DNA of 22,762 nucleotides from JBAYNS01 sp041678625 (GCA_041678625.1 JBAYNS010000007.1:1-22762); one strand, 5' to 3'. Shown: positions 7,308-14,858, counted from the first letter of the stretch. Program-made: numbers and translations. The notes: generated by a model from the sequence alone, not told the origin.

Positions 7308-8477
7308 ATGAAAACTCTTTTAAAAACCACCATCACCGTCAAAGAAATCTGCGAAGGCTTCGTCTACAACGAGCTCGAGGGCAAGGGATTATTCGGCCTA
7401 TCTGGGAAACTAACGATCCAGCCAGAATATCAGCGTAACTACATCTATGCTTCTGATGGTGGTAAAAAGGAAATTGCAGTCATCGAATCTCTCCTAAAAG
7501 GATACCCTATTGGATTGCTGTACTTTGTGAAGGTAAGCACTGACAATCTAGAAGTCCTTGATGGGCAGCAACGCATTACCAGTTTCGGTCGGTTTATCAC
7601 CGACAAATTTGCCATTAAAGACGAAAATGGAATGGAACAAAATTACAGCGGTTTAGCGAAAGACAAACAGAGCAAACTTCTGGACACGACACTTACCATT
7701 TACGAATGTGAAGGCACCGAAAGCGAGATCAAGGAATGGTTCAAAACCATTAATATTGCTGGTGTGCCACTAAATGAACAGGAATTGCTTAATGCTGTCT
7801 ATTCGGGTCCATTTGTAACACTAGGTAAAGAGGAGTTCAGCAACAGCCAGAACGCTAACATCCAAAAGTGGAGTGTGTACATAAAAGGTACAGCAAATCG
7901 TCAAGACTTCTGGCACCAAGCATTGCATTGGGTAAGCCAAGGTGAGATCGGCGGCTACATGAGCCGCCACCGTAACGACAAGAATATCAACGAAGTTAAA
8001 AACTATTTTAACAGCGTAATAGACTGGGTTTCCAGTGTGTTTACTGATGTTGAAAGCGAAATGCGCGGTTTGGAGTGGGGTCGACTCTATGAGGAGTATC
8101 ACAAAAAATCATATGACCCTGCGAAAGTATCTGTAAAAGTACATGACCGATACGGCGATCCTTACGTGAAAAACCGCAAAGGAATTTTTGAGTACATACT
8201 CGGCGGCTCTACCGATACTAAGCTGCTTAATGTCCGGGTATTCGATGAAGCAACAAAGAAAAGCGTTTACAAGACACAAACTAAGGAAGCTGAAACGAAA
8301 GGCAAATCTAATTGTCCCGATTGCGCTATGGGGCATGATGTCAACAAAAGTAAAATATGGGGCATAAGTGAAATGGAAGCAGACCATGTAAAAGCTTGGA
8401 CTAATGGAGGTGGAACAATCGCTAAGAATTGTGAAATGTTGTGCATCAGACACAATCGAGCGAAGGGAAATCGATAA
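7308..8477 (+). CDS. DUF262 (GmrSD-like) protein with C-terminal HNH domain
   Basis: A protein of 389 residues. The N-terminal DUF262 domain shows IQPEYQRNYIY (37-47) and LDGQQRI (84-90), the ParB/Srx-like motifs that bind and cleave nucleotides in GmrS- and SspE-type proteins. The C-terminus is an HNH/zinc module: CPDC (336-339), EADH (357-360, metal-binding histidine), then CEMLCIRHNRAKGN (CxxxC and the closing H-N). DUF262-HNH proteins act as NTP-dependent nucleases in type IV restriction and in phosphorothioate and other modification-sensing systems. Located 8 bp behind an EcoRI-type methyltransferase and apparently co-transcribed, it is most likely the restriction partner, cutting DNA that lacks the methyl mark. 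The alternative is a modification-dependent enzyme that uses the mark as its target. Confidence 0.87.
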   Translation: MKTLLKTTITVKEICEGFVYNELEGKGLFGLSGKLTIQPEYQRNYIYASDGGKKEIAVIESLLKGYPIGLLYFVKVSTDNLEVLDGQQRITSFGRFITDKFAIKDENGMEQNYSGLAKDKQSKLLDTTLTIYECEGTESEIKEWFKTINIAGVPLNEQELLNAVYSGPFVTLGKEEFSNSQNANIQKWSVYIKGTANRQDFWHQALHWVSQGEIGGYMSRHRNDKNINEVKNYFNSVIDWVSSVFTDVESEMRGLEWGRLYEEYHKKSYDPAKVSVKVHDRYGDPYVKNRKGIFEYILGGSTDTKLLNVRVFDEATKKSVYKTQTKEAETKGKSNCPDCAMGHDVNKSKIWGISEMEADHVKAWTNGGGTIAKNCEMLCIRHNRAKGNR

Positions 8478-8541
8478 AAAGTTGCATTTGTAATATTTGC
8501 TATGGTGTTTTGGGCTCCAAGCACCCCTTCCTCCACTCCGC

Positions 8542-8583
8542 TCACCTCACCACCTCATAAGCACATTTATCACACTTTAAGAG
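8542..8583 (-). repeat. att-like copy 2 of the rpoD 3' end
   Basis: On the minus strand the 14 codons read LLKCDKCAYEVVR and stop (TGA). The frame stays open further upstream as G-I-P before LL, against G-V-L in rpoD. Both zinc-ribbon cysteines are kept. Changes from rpoD are mostly synonymous (TGC to TGT twice, GCG to GCT, CGG to AGG, TAA to TGA) with one E to V. This fits a sequence that once served as a working end of an rpoD gene. Confidence 0.8.
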
Positions 8584-8614
8584 CGGTATTCCCATTTAAA
8601 ACACCAATAGCCAT

Positions 8615-8644
8615 TTGACATCTCTTGCATTCCCCTCCTACTAT
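8615..8644 (+). promoter_or_regulatory. Promoter of copy B
   Basis: A perfect -35 TTGACA (8615-8620), an 18-bp spacer and TACTAT (8639-8644). The -10 ends 9 bases before the ATG at 8654, giving a leaderless or nearly leaderless transcript. Confidence 0.65.
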
Positions 8645-8653
8645 AAAAATATT

Positions 8654-8890
8654 ATGGCTGTTGGATTGAGTAGAGAGCTCCAAGAACAGATACTTGAACC
8701 GGTCGCACGGCAAATCGCGCTCCTAGAATCTGGAAAGTTGATTTTGACGCGCCAAGCAGCAATCGATATCAGAGCTATTATCGGTACAAGTCTGGAAACT
8801 GCGGAAGGCCACGAATTTGAAGAAGAGCTCACGGTTGATTTGCGCGAACGCTTACAGAAAGCAACAGCTCTTGCTGATGATGAAGAATAA
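8654..8890 (+). CDS. Copy B: small acidic protein beside the rpoD end
   Basis: A protein of 78 residues of unknown function. ATG 8654 is chosen because a strong promoter places the transcript start about 3 bases before it; a longer frame would start inside the -35 box. From residue 17 on (VARQIALLESGK, DIRAIIGTSLETAE, DLRERLQKATALA) it is near-identical to the C-terminal half of copy A, but its first 16 residues differ and it lacks the HTH. It is helical and acidic at the end. It converges on rpoD with 23 bp between the stops; copy A has the same position relative to att-like copy 1. This repeated placement suggests a gene belonging to the element that integrates at rpoD. Confidence 0.6.
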   Translation: MAVGLSRELQEQILEPVARQIALLESGKLILTRQAAIDIRAIIGTSLETAEGHEFEEELTVDLRERLQKATALADDEE

Positions 8891-8913
8891 TACTCACAAT
8901 CTCCGTTGCTCTC

Positions 8914-8955
8914 TTACCGCTCCACCTCATACGCGCATTTATCGCACTTAAGAAG
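8914..8955 (-). repeat. att-like copy 3 (the working rpoD 3' end)
   Basis: The last 14 codons of rpoD including TAA. The counterparts are at 5999-6040 and 8542-8583. Both of those carry one extra base just after the AAG/CTT junction relative to a simple alignment, because leucine is coded TTA instead of CTT; the reading frame is preserved in all three. Confidence 0.75.
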
Positions 8956-10395
8956 CAGAACCCCTAGTTTGATCACTTCTACCAGTGTGCCATGGCGGCA
9001 TTCCGGGCAGAGCTTGCCTTGGCTAAATGCTTGAACAGCAGAGAAGCCCACACGCTTGGGGGCACCACCATGTTCTCTGATGGTCATGGAACGCGGATGA
9101 TCACGCATCTTTTGTAGTACTTTGGCTTCAATCTGACGAATGCGTTCACGGGTAACGCCGAATTCCTTGCCGACTTCTTCCAGCGTGTGGCCGATGCCAT
9201 CTTTCAGGCCAAAACGCATTTCGATAATTTTGCGTTCACGCGGAGTCAAAAATTCGAGCATTGCGTGGACATTTTCTTTACGGAGTTGTCTGTTGGTGGC
9301 ATCGAACGGATTCACGGCATCTTCATCTTCGATAAAGTCTCCGAGTTTGCTGTCTTCCTCTGATCCCACCGGGGATTCTAGGGAGATGATGTCTTGGCTG
9401 ATTTTCTGAATGTGCCGCACTTTCTTGATATCCATTTCCATTTCTACGGCCAGTTCTTCCACGGTTGGTTCACGGCCAAGTTCCTGCACTAGTCTGCGTT
9501 GGGTGTGCGTGAGTTTGTTGATGGTTTCCACCATGTGGACAGGGATGCGGATGGTCCGCGCTTGGTCCGCGATTGCGCGGGTGATTGCCTGACGAATCCA
9601 CCACGTTGCGTAGGTGGAGAATTTGAATCCGCGTTCGGGATCGAACTTTTCCACAGCGCGGAAGAGGCCGATGTTGCCTTCTTGGATCAGATCGAGGAAG
9701 GAGAGACCGCGGCCGATGTACTTTTTGGCGATGGAAACGACCAATCGCAGGTTCGCTTCTGCCAGTTGCTGCTTTGCGGAAGCATCGCCTTTGCGGATGC
9801 GCCGTGCCAGTTCCACTTCTTTCTTTGCATCGATCAGGGGGACGCGTCCGATTTCAGAGAGGTACATGCGCACGGAGTCGTTGCTGATTTCCAGAAGATC
9901 CACTTCACGCTCGCGGCGGCGCTTGCTGCGTTCATCATCACTCAAATCGCGTTCGTCGATGTTGATACCTGCTGTGGCAATAACATCAAGCGTCTCTCCG
10001 CTGCTGTCTTTCTCCACTTTGGAGACCGTTCCTTCGATATCGTCATCGTCATCGTCATCCCCTTCATCATCCCCTCCGTCTTTTTCATCAAAAGTGGCGA
10101 TTTCCGTAAGATCCTGCGCAGGTTCCGGAATATCGAGTGCCTGCTTTCCCTGCTTTTCCCAAATCAGCGCATCCTTTACGTCGATCACCTGAATACCAAG
10201 ATCCACGAGCAGTGCGTAGATTTCATCAAGAAGATCGATGTTTTCCTCCGCATCCGGAATAGCCGCCATCACTTCTTGGTGCGTAACGTAACGCTGTTCG
10301 CGCCCTTTTTTAATGAGATGTTTAACCGCTTCCGGGAACTTCTTTAAATCATCATCGGTGGGCTGTGCAATGAATTTCCGGGGGTGCGAAGCCAT
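8914..10395 (-). CDS. rpoD: Primary sigma factor with C-terminal zinc-ribbon tail
   Basis: A 493-residue sigma-70 that directs RNA polymerase to housekeeping promoters. Region 1.1-like helices are at residues 15-80, an acidic linker with a run of seven aspartates at 104-120, region 1.2 at about 172-200 (DSVRMYLSEIGRVPLI), region 2 at 210-285 (NLRLVVSIAKKY, DLIQEGNIGLFRAVEKFD, FSTYATWWIRQAI), region 3 at 286-360, and region 4 at 378-435 (LTPRERKIIEMRFGL, TLEEVGKEFGVTRERIRQIE). Group 1 sigma factors normally stop just after region 4.2; here about 58 more residues follow, with C463-x2-C466 and C484-x2-C487, a zinc-ribbon pattern. The last 14 codons are repeated twice downstream as att-like sites. 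It follows dnaG by 102 bp, as in classical sigma operons. No TANNNT box lies near the ATG, so it probably depends on dnaG transcription. Confidence 0.97.
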   Translation of the reverse strand: MASHPRKFIAQPTDDDLKKFPEAVKHLIKKGREQRYVTHQEVMAAIPDAEENIDLLDEIYALLVDLGIQVIDVKDALIWEKQGKQALDIPEPAQDLTEIATFDEKDGGDDEGDDDDDDDIEGTVSKVEKDSSGETLDVIATAGINIDERDLSDDERSKRRREREVDLLEISNDSVRMYLSEIGRVPLIDAKKEVELARRIRKGDASAKQQLAEANLRLVVSIAKKYIGRGLSFLDLIQEGNIGLFRAVEKFDPERGFKFSTYATWWIRQAITRAIADQARTIRIPVHMVETINKLTHTQRRLVQELGREPTVEELAVEMEMDIKKVRHIQKISQDIISLESPVGSEEDSKLGDFIEDEDAVNPFDATNRQLRKENVHAMLEFLTPRERKIIEMRFGLKDGIGHTLEEVGKEFGVTRERIRQIEAKVLQKMRDHPRSMTIREHGGAPKRVGFSAVQAFSQGKLCPECRHGTLVEVIKLGVLLLKCDKCAYEVER

Positions 10396-10497
10396 GCAAC
10401 ATCACGGGAAAAAGTAGACAACGAAACTGCTGTACGCGACTGGCGTGTAAGGGTAGACGCCAAAAACGCATTTGAAAAGAGAAAGTGGAACATTTCT
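10396..10497 (-). other. dnaG-rpoD intergenic segment
   Basis: 102 bp hold a possible small hairpin (TGGCGT 10441-10446 / ACGCCA 10457-10462). It has no T run on the minus strand, so it is not a terminator; an RNA-processing role, as known between dnaG and rpoD in E. coli, is conceivable but unproven. No Shine-Dalgarno sequence precedes rpoD. Confidence 0.3.
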
Positions 10498-12261
10498 TTA
10501 GGAAATTGATGTCATCTTTGCCAGCTTAAGCACCTGCTGATACTGCATCATCAGCTGTTCTGTTTCGGCTGTTTTTCCTTCTTTGCCAGCCTGAAGGAGC
10601 TGCCGCGAGATTGCCCGCTGTTTCTTGCGTACCAGTTCCCGGTTAGCCTGCTGTACATTATGCCGTATCTCGCGCTGCGCTACGGATTCGGACCAATCCG
10701 TAAATCCGTGGTGTTCGCAGAACATCTGCAGAATTGCCGCGCGCTCCCTGAGCTCCTCTGGTAAATCGAGGATGTCGACCGTTATCTGTTCTGTTTCCGG
10801 AGCATTCTGGAGCGCAGTAAAGAGCGCTGAGGCAAACTCTTCCTCCGGCTCAATCATCTCTTTCAGGTACGCCCGTTGTGCGGGATAGAGGAGGAAGAGC
10901 CCCAGAGTAATTTCTACACAGGAGAAGGGGGACGATTTTTGCTCTTCGTGCACCGATGAGTCCTGCACTGGCGGGGAGGAAGGGACTTGCACGGCATTTT
11001 CAAAGCGTTCCAGATCTTCCTGAAATGCCACCGGCGTTGTTCCCAGCGCCATCGCTGCGCGTTGCATTTCGTGTTCGCGCTCAACGGAAGATGTCATGGC
11101 CTGCAGGAGCGGCAAGACTCTCTGCATGCCTTCGTGCTTCCCCTGTGCGGAGGAGAGATCGAGTGCTTGCAGTTCCTGCAAGACAGAATCAAAGTACGAT
11201 ACTCCCCCATCCTGCAGAAGTTTCTGCAATACGACGGGTTCGGCGCATGCTGTTTCATCGGGATCTTTGTGCGGCAAAGTGATTGTGGTCACGTTCATCC
11301 CTTCTGCTTTGCACAGGCAGAATGCCCGCTGGGATGCATCTTGCCCCGCACGATCCTGATCCAAACTCAGAATAACGGTATCTGCATACCGCTTAAGAAT
11401 TTTCACGTGCTGCTGTGTGAGCGCCGTTCCACTTGCCGCCACCACGTTCTGCACGCCAACGCGATGGCACGCAATGACATCAAAGTATCCTTCTACAAGA
11501 ATGACCTTTTTGCTCTCGCGTATGGCATCGCGTGCGTAGGAAAGCCCGTAGAGTACGGTGGATTTATTGTAGAGAGGGCCTTCGGAAGAATTGATGTACT
11601 TGGCATCATCTTCGCCGATGGTGCGTCCGCCGAATCCCACAATGTCCCCGCGCTGATCCAGAATGGGGAACATAATACGATTGCGGAAGCGATCGTAGAT
11701 TTTTCCTTCGGCAAGATCTTTCTGCACGCCGAGTCCTGCCAACAGAATCTCGTTGCGGCTGAACCCCTCTTTGAGTAAATGCTGGTACGTATCGGAGAAG
11801 GAGTCCGGCGCATAGCCGATCTGGAACGTATCGATGATGGCCTGCTCAATGCCGCGCTGCGCCAGATACTCCGTTGCTTTGGTGCAGGCTGTGAATTGTT
11901 TTTGATAGAACGCTGCAGCGGCAACAAGGCATGCACGCGCGCGTTCTTTTTCATCTTTGTCCGTGCGCTCGACAGGGATGGTGGTTTCCAGCTTTACGCC
12001 GGTGCGCTCAGCCAGATCGATGAGCGCCTGACGGAAATCCACGTTCTCGATCTTCTGATAGAAACTGAAGATGTCTCCGCCGGAATTACAGGCAAAGCAG
12101 TACGCGATTCCCTTGTCCGGGGAAACGGTCATGCTGGGCCGCGTGTCATTGTGGAACGGACAGAGCGCAACAAATCCCCTGCCCTTCTTTTTGAGCTGGC
12201 AGTAACTGGCAACCAGTTCTTCTATGGGCAGCCGGGCTTTGATCTCGAAGACGGGGTCCAT
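10498..12261 (-). CDS. dnaG: DNA primase
   Basis: 587 residues, usual length for bacterial DnaG. It makes RNA primers for the replication fork. The N-terminal CHC2 zinc finger is intact (C34, H37, C55, C58 in CPFHND...YCFAC). The primase core follows, with FPILDQRGDIVGFGGR at about 198-213, then the Toprim domain: VILVEGYFDVIA (E257) and ILSLDQDRAG (D301, D303) for metal binding. Residues 420-587 form a helical C-terminal region, the usual site of contact with DnaB helicase. It lies upstream of rpoD on the same strand. TATACT ends 9 bases before the ATG, so dnaG probably has its own leaderless promoter besides read-through from the KAS III gene 66 bp upstream. Confidence 0.97.
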   Translation of the reverse strand: MDPVFEIKARLPIEELVASYCQLKKKGRGFVALCPFHNDTRPSMTVSPDKGIAYCFACNSGGDIFSFYQKIENVDFRQALIDLAERTGVKLETTIPVERTDKDEKERARACLVAAAAFYQKQFTACTKATEYLAQRGIEQAIIDTFQIGYAPDSFSDTYQHLLKEGFSRNEILLAGLGVQKDLAEGKIYDRFRNRIMFPILDQRGDIVGFGGRTIGEDDAKYINSSEGPLYNKSTVLYGLSYARDAIRESKKVILVEGYFDVIACHRVGVQNVVAASGTALTQQHVKILKRYADTVILSLDQDRAGQDASQRAFCLCKAEGMNVTTITLPHKDPDETACAEPVVLQKLLQDGGVSYFDSVLQELQALDLSSAQGKHEGMQRVLPLLQAMTSSVEREHEMQRAAMALGTTPVAFQEDLERFENAVQVPSSPPVQDSSVHEEQKSSPFSCVEITLGLFLLYPAQRAYLKEMIEPEEEFASALFTALQNAPETEQITVDILDLPEELRERAAILQMFCEHHGFTDWSESVAQREIRHNVQQANRELVRKKQRAISRQLLQAGKEGKTAETEQLMMQYQQVLKLAKMTSIS

Positions 12262-12270
12262 GGGAGAAAA

Positions 12271-12276
12271 AGTATA
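12271..12276 (-). promoter_or_regulatory. -10 box of dnaG
   Basis: TATACT on the minus strand ends 9 bases before the ATG at 12261, in the 66-bp gap after the KAS III stop. No clear -35 is visible. Confidence 0.4.
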
Positions 12277-12327
12277 TACCTGCTTCCGCTCTCAGAGGAA
12301 ATTCTCTGCTTGAGAGGGAATGGACTT

Positions 12328-13326
12328 TTATCCTTCAGGCGCAGATGCCCGGAACGTCACAATTCCCTGGCTAAGCTGCCCACGCTTCCAGTCTGGTCCT
12401 GCACCGACGGCAGGACAGGAAATGATCTGCCCGTCTGCAAAATCATCTTGTATGTGCGTGAGAGCGCACGGAATGGAGCTGGAACCTACATTACCCATGC
12501 GCGCAATTTCGTCGACGACGTACACATCCTTTCCTCCATCTTTTTCTGAAAGAAGCTTGCGGAGTTTTTGTGCAAATCTTCCGTTGGCCTGATGCTGCAC
12601 AATGGTAGAGAGGTCTGCAAGCCCGAGTCCCAGGCGTTTCAGGCTCGCTTCTACAAGCGCCAGCATGTCCGCCGGTGCACGCCGGTACAATTGCGCTCCG
12701 TCCATGAGGATACAATCGCGCGGTCCGGTATTTCCCTGCGCATCCAGAGCATCGTCCACTCGCCTCAAATCCAGAAGCTCCTGAGGATCGTTGATGAATC
12801 CTGCGCGCGCTTCCAGAATCTCGTGCGGGCCGTTGGGGTGTACCGTGGTTGCCGCCGCGCGATCTCCCACGAGAATGGCAATGTTTTCCTGCCTCCAATC
12901 GGCTAAGCGGCTCAACATTTCTGCGGTAATGACAACGATGTGCTTCTCTTGATCTGAGCAGAGCTCAAGCGCTTTTTCCGTTGCGGCGGGAAAGCCGCTG
13001 CACGCAAAATTGATGCCGATTGTCTTTCCGCGAATATTGAGCTGATGAGCAACGGAATCCGCAGTTTTGTTGAGATCCTTTGACTGCCCCGCACAACTGG
13101 AAAGGACCAATCCCCCGCAATCCTCCCCTTGAATAGTGAGAGCTTCAAATAATTGACGTCCCGCCTCCAGAGCAATGCTTTCCACTGTGTCCTCCGGTGC
13201 AGCAATATGACGACAGGTAATTCCTGTCCTGCGCTCAATATTCTGGAATGGTACCGGCAGCTCATCATTGCCGACCGGCGTGCCGGGCGCATATTCCACA
13301 AATCGTGTAAATCCTGAACGAGACAT
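12328..13326 (-). CDS. 3-oxoacyl-ACP synthase III-like protein
   Basis: 332 residues from the ATG at 13326; a GTG at 13347 is possible, but TAGACT ends 8 bases before the ATG, and IxG-like KAS III starts match MSRSGFTRF. The thiolase-fold catalytic triad is complete: C109 in NFACSGFPAA, H245 in IVQHQANGRF, N279 in MGNVGSSS. GDRAAATTV (154-162) is the usual GDGAGA-type loop. Enzymes of this family condense an acyl-CoA with malonyl-ACP to start fatty-acid chains, or act in related condensations (HMG-CoA synthase-like, or alkyl condensing enzymes). The substrate cannot be told here. Its place between an rRNA methyltransferase and dnaG (24 and 66 bp gaps) is unusual, since fatty-acid genes are sparse in CPR bacteria. 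Confidence 0.85.
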   Translation of the reverse strand: MSRSGFTRFVEYAPGTPVGNDELPVPFQNIERRTGITCRHIAAPEDTVESIALEAGRQLFEALTIQGEDCGGLVLSSCAGQSKDLNKTADSVAHQLNIRGKTIGINFACSGFPAATEKALELCSDQEKHIVVITAEMLSRLADWRQENIAILVGDRAAATTVHPNGPHEILEARAGFINDPQELLDLRRVDDALDAQGNTGPRDCILMDGAQLYRRAPADMLALVEASLKRLGLGLADLSTIVQHQANGRFAQKLRKLLSEKDGGKDVYVVDEIARMGNVGSSSIPCALTHIQDDFADGQIISCPAVGAGPDWKRGQLSQGIVTFRASAPEG

Positions 13327-13334
13327 AGTTGAGA

Positions 13335-13340
13335 AGTCTA
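13335..13340 (-). promoter_or_regulatory. -10 box of the KAS III-like gene
   Basis: TAGACT on the minus strand ends 8 bases before the ATG at 13326. It supports this start over the upstream GTG. Confidence 0.4.
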
Positions 13341-13371
13341 GCTGCACAAAAAGACGGGCGTCCAGGAAGAA

Positions 13372-14850
13372 CTACTCAAACTGTTTCACCATCCATCGGG
13401 AGAGACGGTTCTTCATATGTCCGCTCTGTGCAAGACTCAAACCGAGCTGCAGATCATTCCATCGCACAATGACATCGCCCTGCAGGGCAGAAGGACAGGA
13501 GACATCTTTCCCCTGCAGCAGATCCTGCACGACTGCGTCATCCACTTCCCATACATTCTGCAGAGCCATTGCGCCGCGCAGCGTTACCAGTTCGGATGCA
13601 AGGCGGAAACGCCCGTCTTTGAGTAGCTTTGCAAAAGGCAACCCAAGGGAGTAATCCGGTACGGGCAAACCAAACTTCTCCACGTTCTGCGATGCCAGCA
13701 GAATCTGATCCTCCCGCTCAAAGAGCTGATCGCCTTCTGTGAAGAAATCCGTTCCGTAGAGTTCTGCAATACGGGCGAGGAGTTCTGTGCGCTTTTTATT
13801 CCCCATTGCCCGCTCCTGAAATTGTGCGGGTTTTTCAAACTGACGATCGCAGGTGGAGGCTTTCTTCTCTAAAACCGCACAGAAGAACCCTTCGGTATCG
13901 TAGGTCTGCGGCCAAATGCGCAGGAACGGTACGTGGTCAGAAGAGAGTGGCCAGTGGCCGGATTTTTTAACATGCCTTTGCACAAGATGCGAGCTGTGCA
14001 TGGCCTCCTTAAACCTTTCTGTCCACTGACCACTGCCCACTGACCACTGCCCACTGACCACTGACTTATCCCCTATATCAAGGGGAATAAGCTGATCACT
14101 AAATTTGTTCAATACCATTGCCACCACTTCTTCATTCTCCTCCGGAGCCAGTGTGCAGGTGGAATAGACGATCCGACCGCCCACTTTTGTTGCATGCACT
14201 GCTGCTTCTAGAAGCCCCTTCTGAATACCAACGCATTTGCCAATGGCATGCTCAGAGGAATAGGTGAGAGCAGCAGGATCTTTGCGGATAGTGCCCTGTG
14301 CCGTGCACGGCGCATCACAGAGAACCCGGTCAAAGCGCTCGATCATGTGCTGGCCAAACCAGTGCCCCATCTTCTTGGTGACGATGCCGTTGGTAACACC
14401 CAGACGATGGAGCGCACTCTTGAGCGTCCCTAAGCGTTTTTCCTGCATGTCATTGGCTACGATCACACCACTGCCCTGCAGCATCGCAGCGATCTGCGTT
14501 GTTTTACTGCCCGGCGCTGCAGAAATATCGAGGATTGTCTCTCCCGGCTGCGGATCCAGCAGAACCGGTGGCAACATGCTGGAAGCCTCTTGCATGTACA
14601 CGTGACCCAAAAGGTGCAGCAGATCTTTCCCCAGTGCCTGGCTGCGATCGGTACGATCGATGAAGAATCCCTCCGGGCACCACGGCACCGGCTCGATCTT
14701 CCAGCCTTGTTTGTTTGCCCAAGACTGCAGTTCTGTTACGGAAGACTTGAGCGTATTCACGCGCAAGGACTTTCGTAGAGAACGATCGCTCGCTTTTTTA
14801 AGCGCATCAAGATCCGTGAATGCCGCATACCGGTCAAAAGGGTGACTCAT
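13372..14850 (-). CDS. RsmB/RsmF-type rRNA m5C methyltransferase with inserted heptamer repeats
   Basis: 492 residues from ATG 14850 (MSHPFDRYAAF). An ATG at 14889 would add 13 residues, but a -10 box fits the inner start. It is a NOL1/NOP2/Sun-family enzyme that methylates C5 of cytosine in RNA. Numbered from 14850: SAM-binding DISAAPGSKT (108-117), VANDMQEKRL, the DAPC motif (CDAPCTAQGT, about 178-187) and YSTCTLAPEENEE (229-241), so both active-site cysteines are present. The C-terminal part, with GDVIVRWNDLQLGL near the end, matches the RsmF-type PUA domain, favouring RsmF over RsmB. Residues about 263-305 are low-complexity (VVSGQW, VGSGQW, SGHW) and encoded by a heptanucleotide array. 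It heads the cluster leading to rpoD. Confidence 0.9.
   Translation of the reverse strand: MSHPFDRYAAFTDLDALKKASDRSLRKSLRVNTLKSSVTELQSWANKQGWKIEPVPWCPEGFFIDRTDRSQALGKDLLHLLGHVYMQEASSMLPPVLLDPQPGETILDISAAPGSKTTQIAAMLQGSGVIVANDMQEKRLGTLKSALHRLGVTNGIVTKKMGHWFGQHMIERFDRVLCDAPCTAQGTIRKDPAALTYSSEHAIGKCVGIQKGLLEAAVHATKVGGRIVYSTCTLAPEENEEVVAMVLNKFSDQLIPLDIGDKSVVSGQWSVGSGQWTERFKEAMHSSHLVQRHVKKSGHWPLSSDHVPFLRIWPQTYDTEGFFCAVLEKKASTCDRQFEKPAQFQERAMGNKKRTELLARIAELYGTDFFTEGDQLFEREDQILLASQNVEKFGLPVPDYSLGLPFAKLLKDGRFRLASELVTLRGAMALQNVWEVDDAVVQDLLQGKDVSCPSALQGDVIVRWNDLQLGLSLAQSGHMKNRLSRWMVKQFE
13933..14064. repeat. Heptamer inverted array, locus 1 (inside the methyltransferase gene)
   Basis: The right arm is six tandem units of CCACTGR (14023-14064). 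The left arm carries AGTGGCC twice (13946-13959), with a further in-phase GTGGTCA at 13933. The arms are complementary (AGTGGcCAGTGG against CCACTGaCCACT) around a loop of about 60 bp. Six heptamers are 42 bp, so the frame is kept. Confidence 0.85.
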
Positions 14851-14858
14851 GTAATGGA

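Noticed and set aside
9499..10347. A 282-codon plus-strand ORF
   Set aside because: It lies wholly antisense to rpoD, whose domains are unmistakable; composition is that of a shadow frame.
10441..10462. Hairpin between dnaG and rpoD as a terminator
   Set aside because: The stem is only 6 bp and has no T run on the transcribed strand; a terminator would also cut off rpoD.
10987..11778. A 263-codon plus-strand ORF opposite dnaG
   Set aside because: Shadow of dnaG: no family motifs, cysteine- and histidine-rich odd composition.
14023..14064. Tandem repeat as a possible CRISPR array
   Set aside because: Units are 7 bp with no spacers and no cas genes nearby; it is a heptamer tandem repeat.
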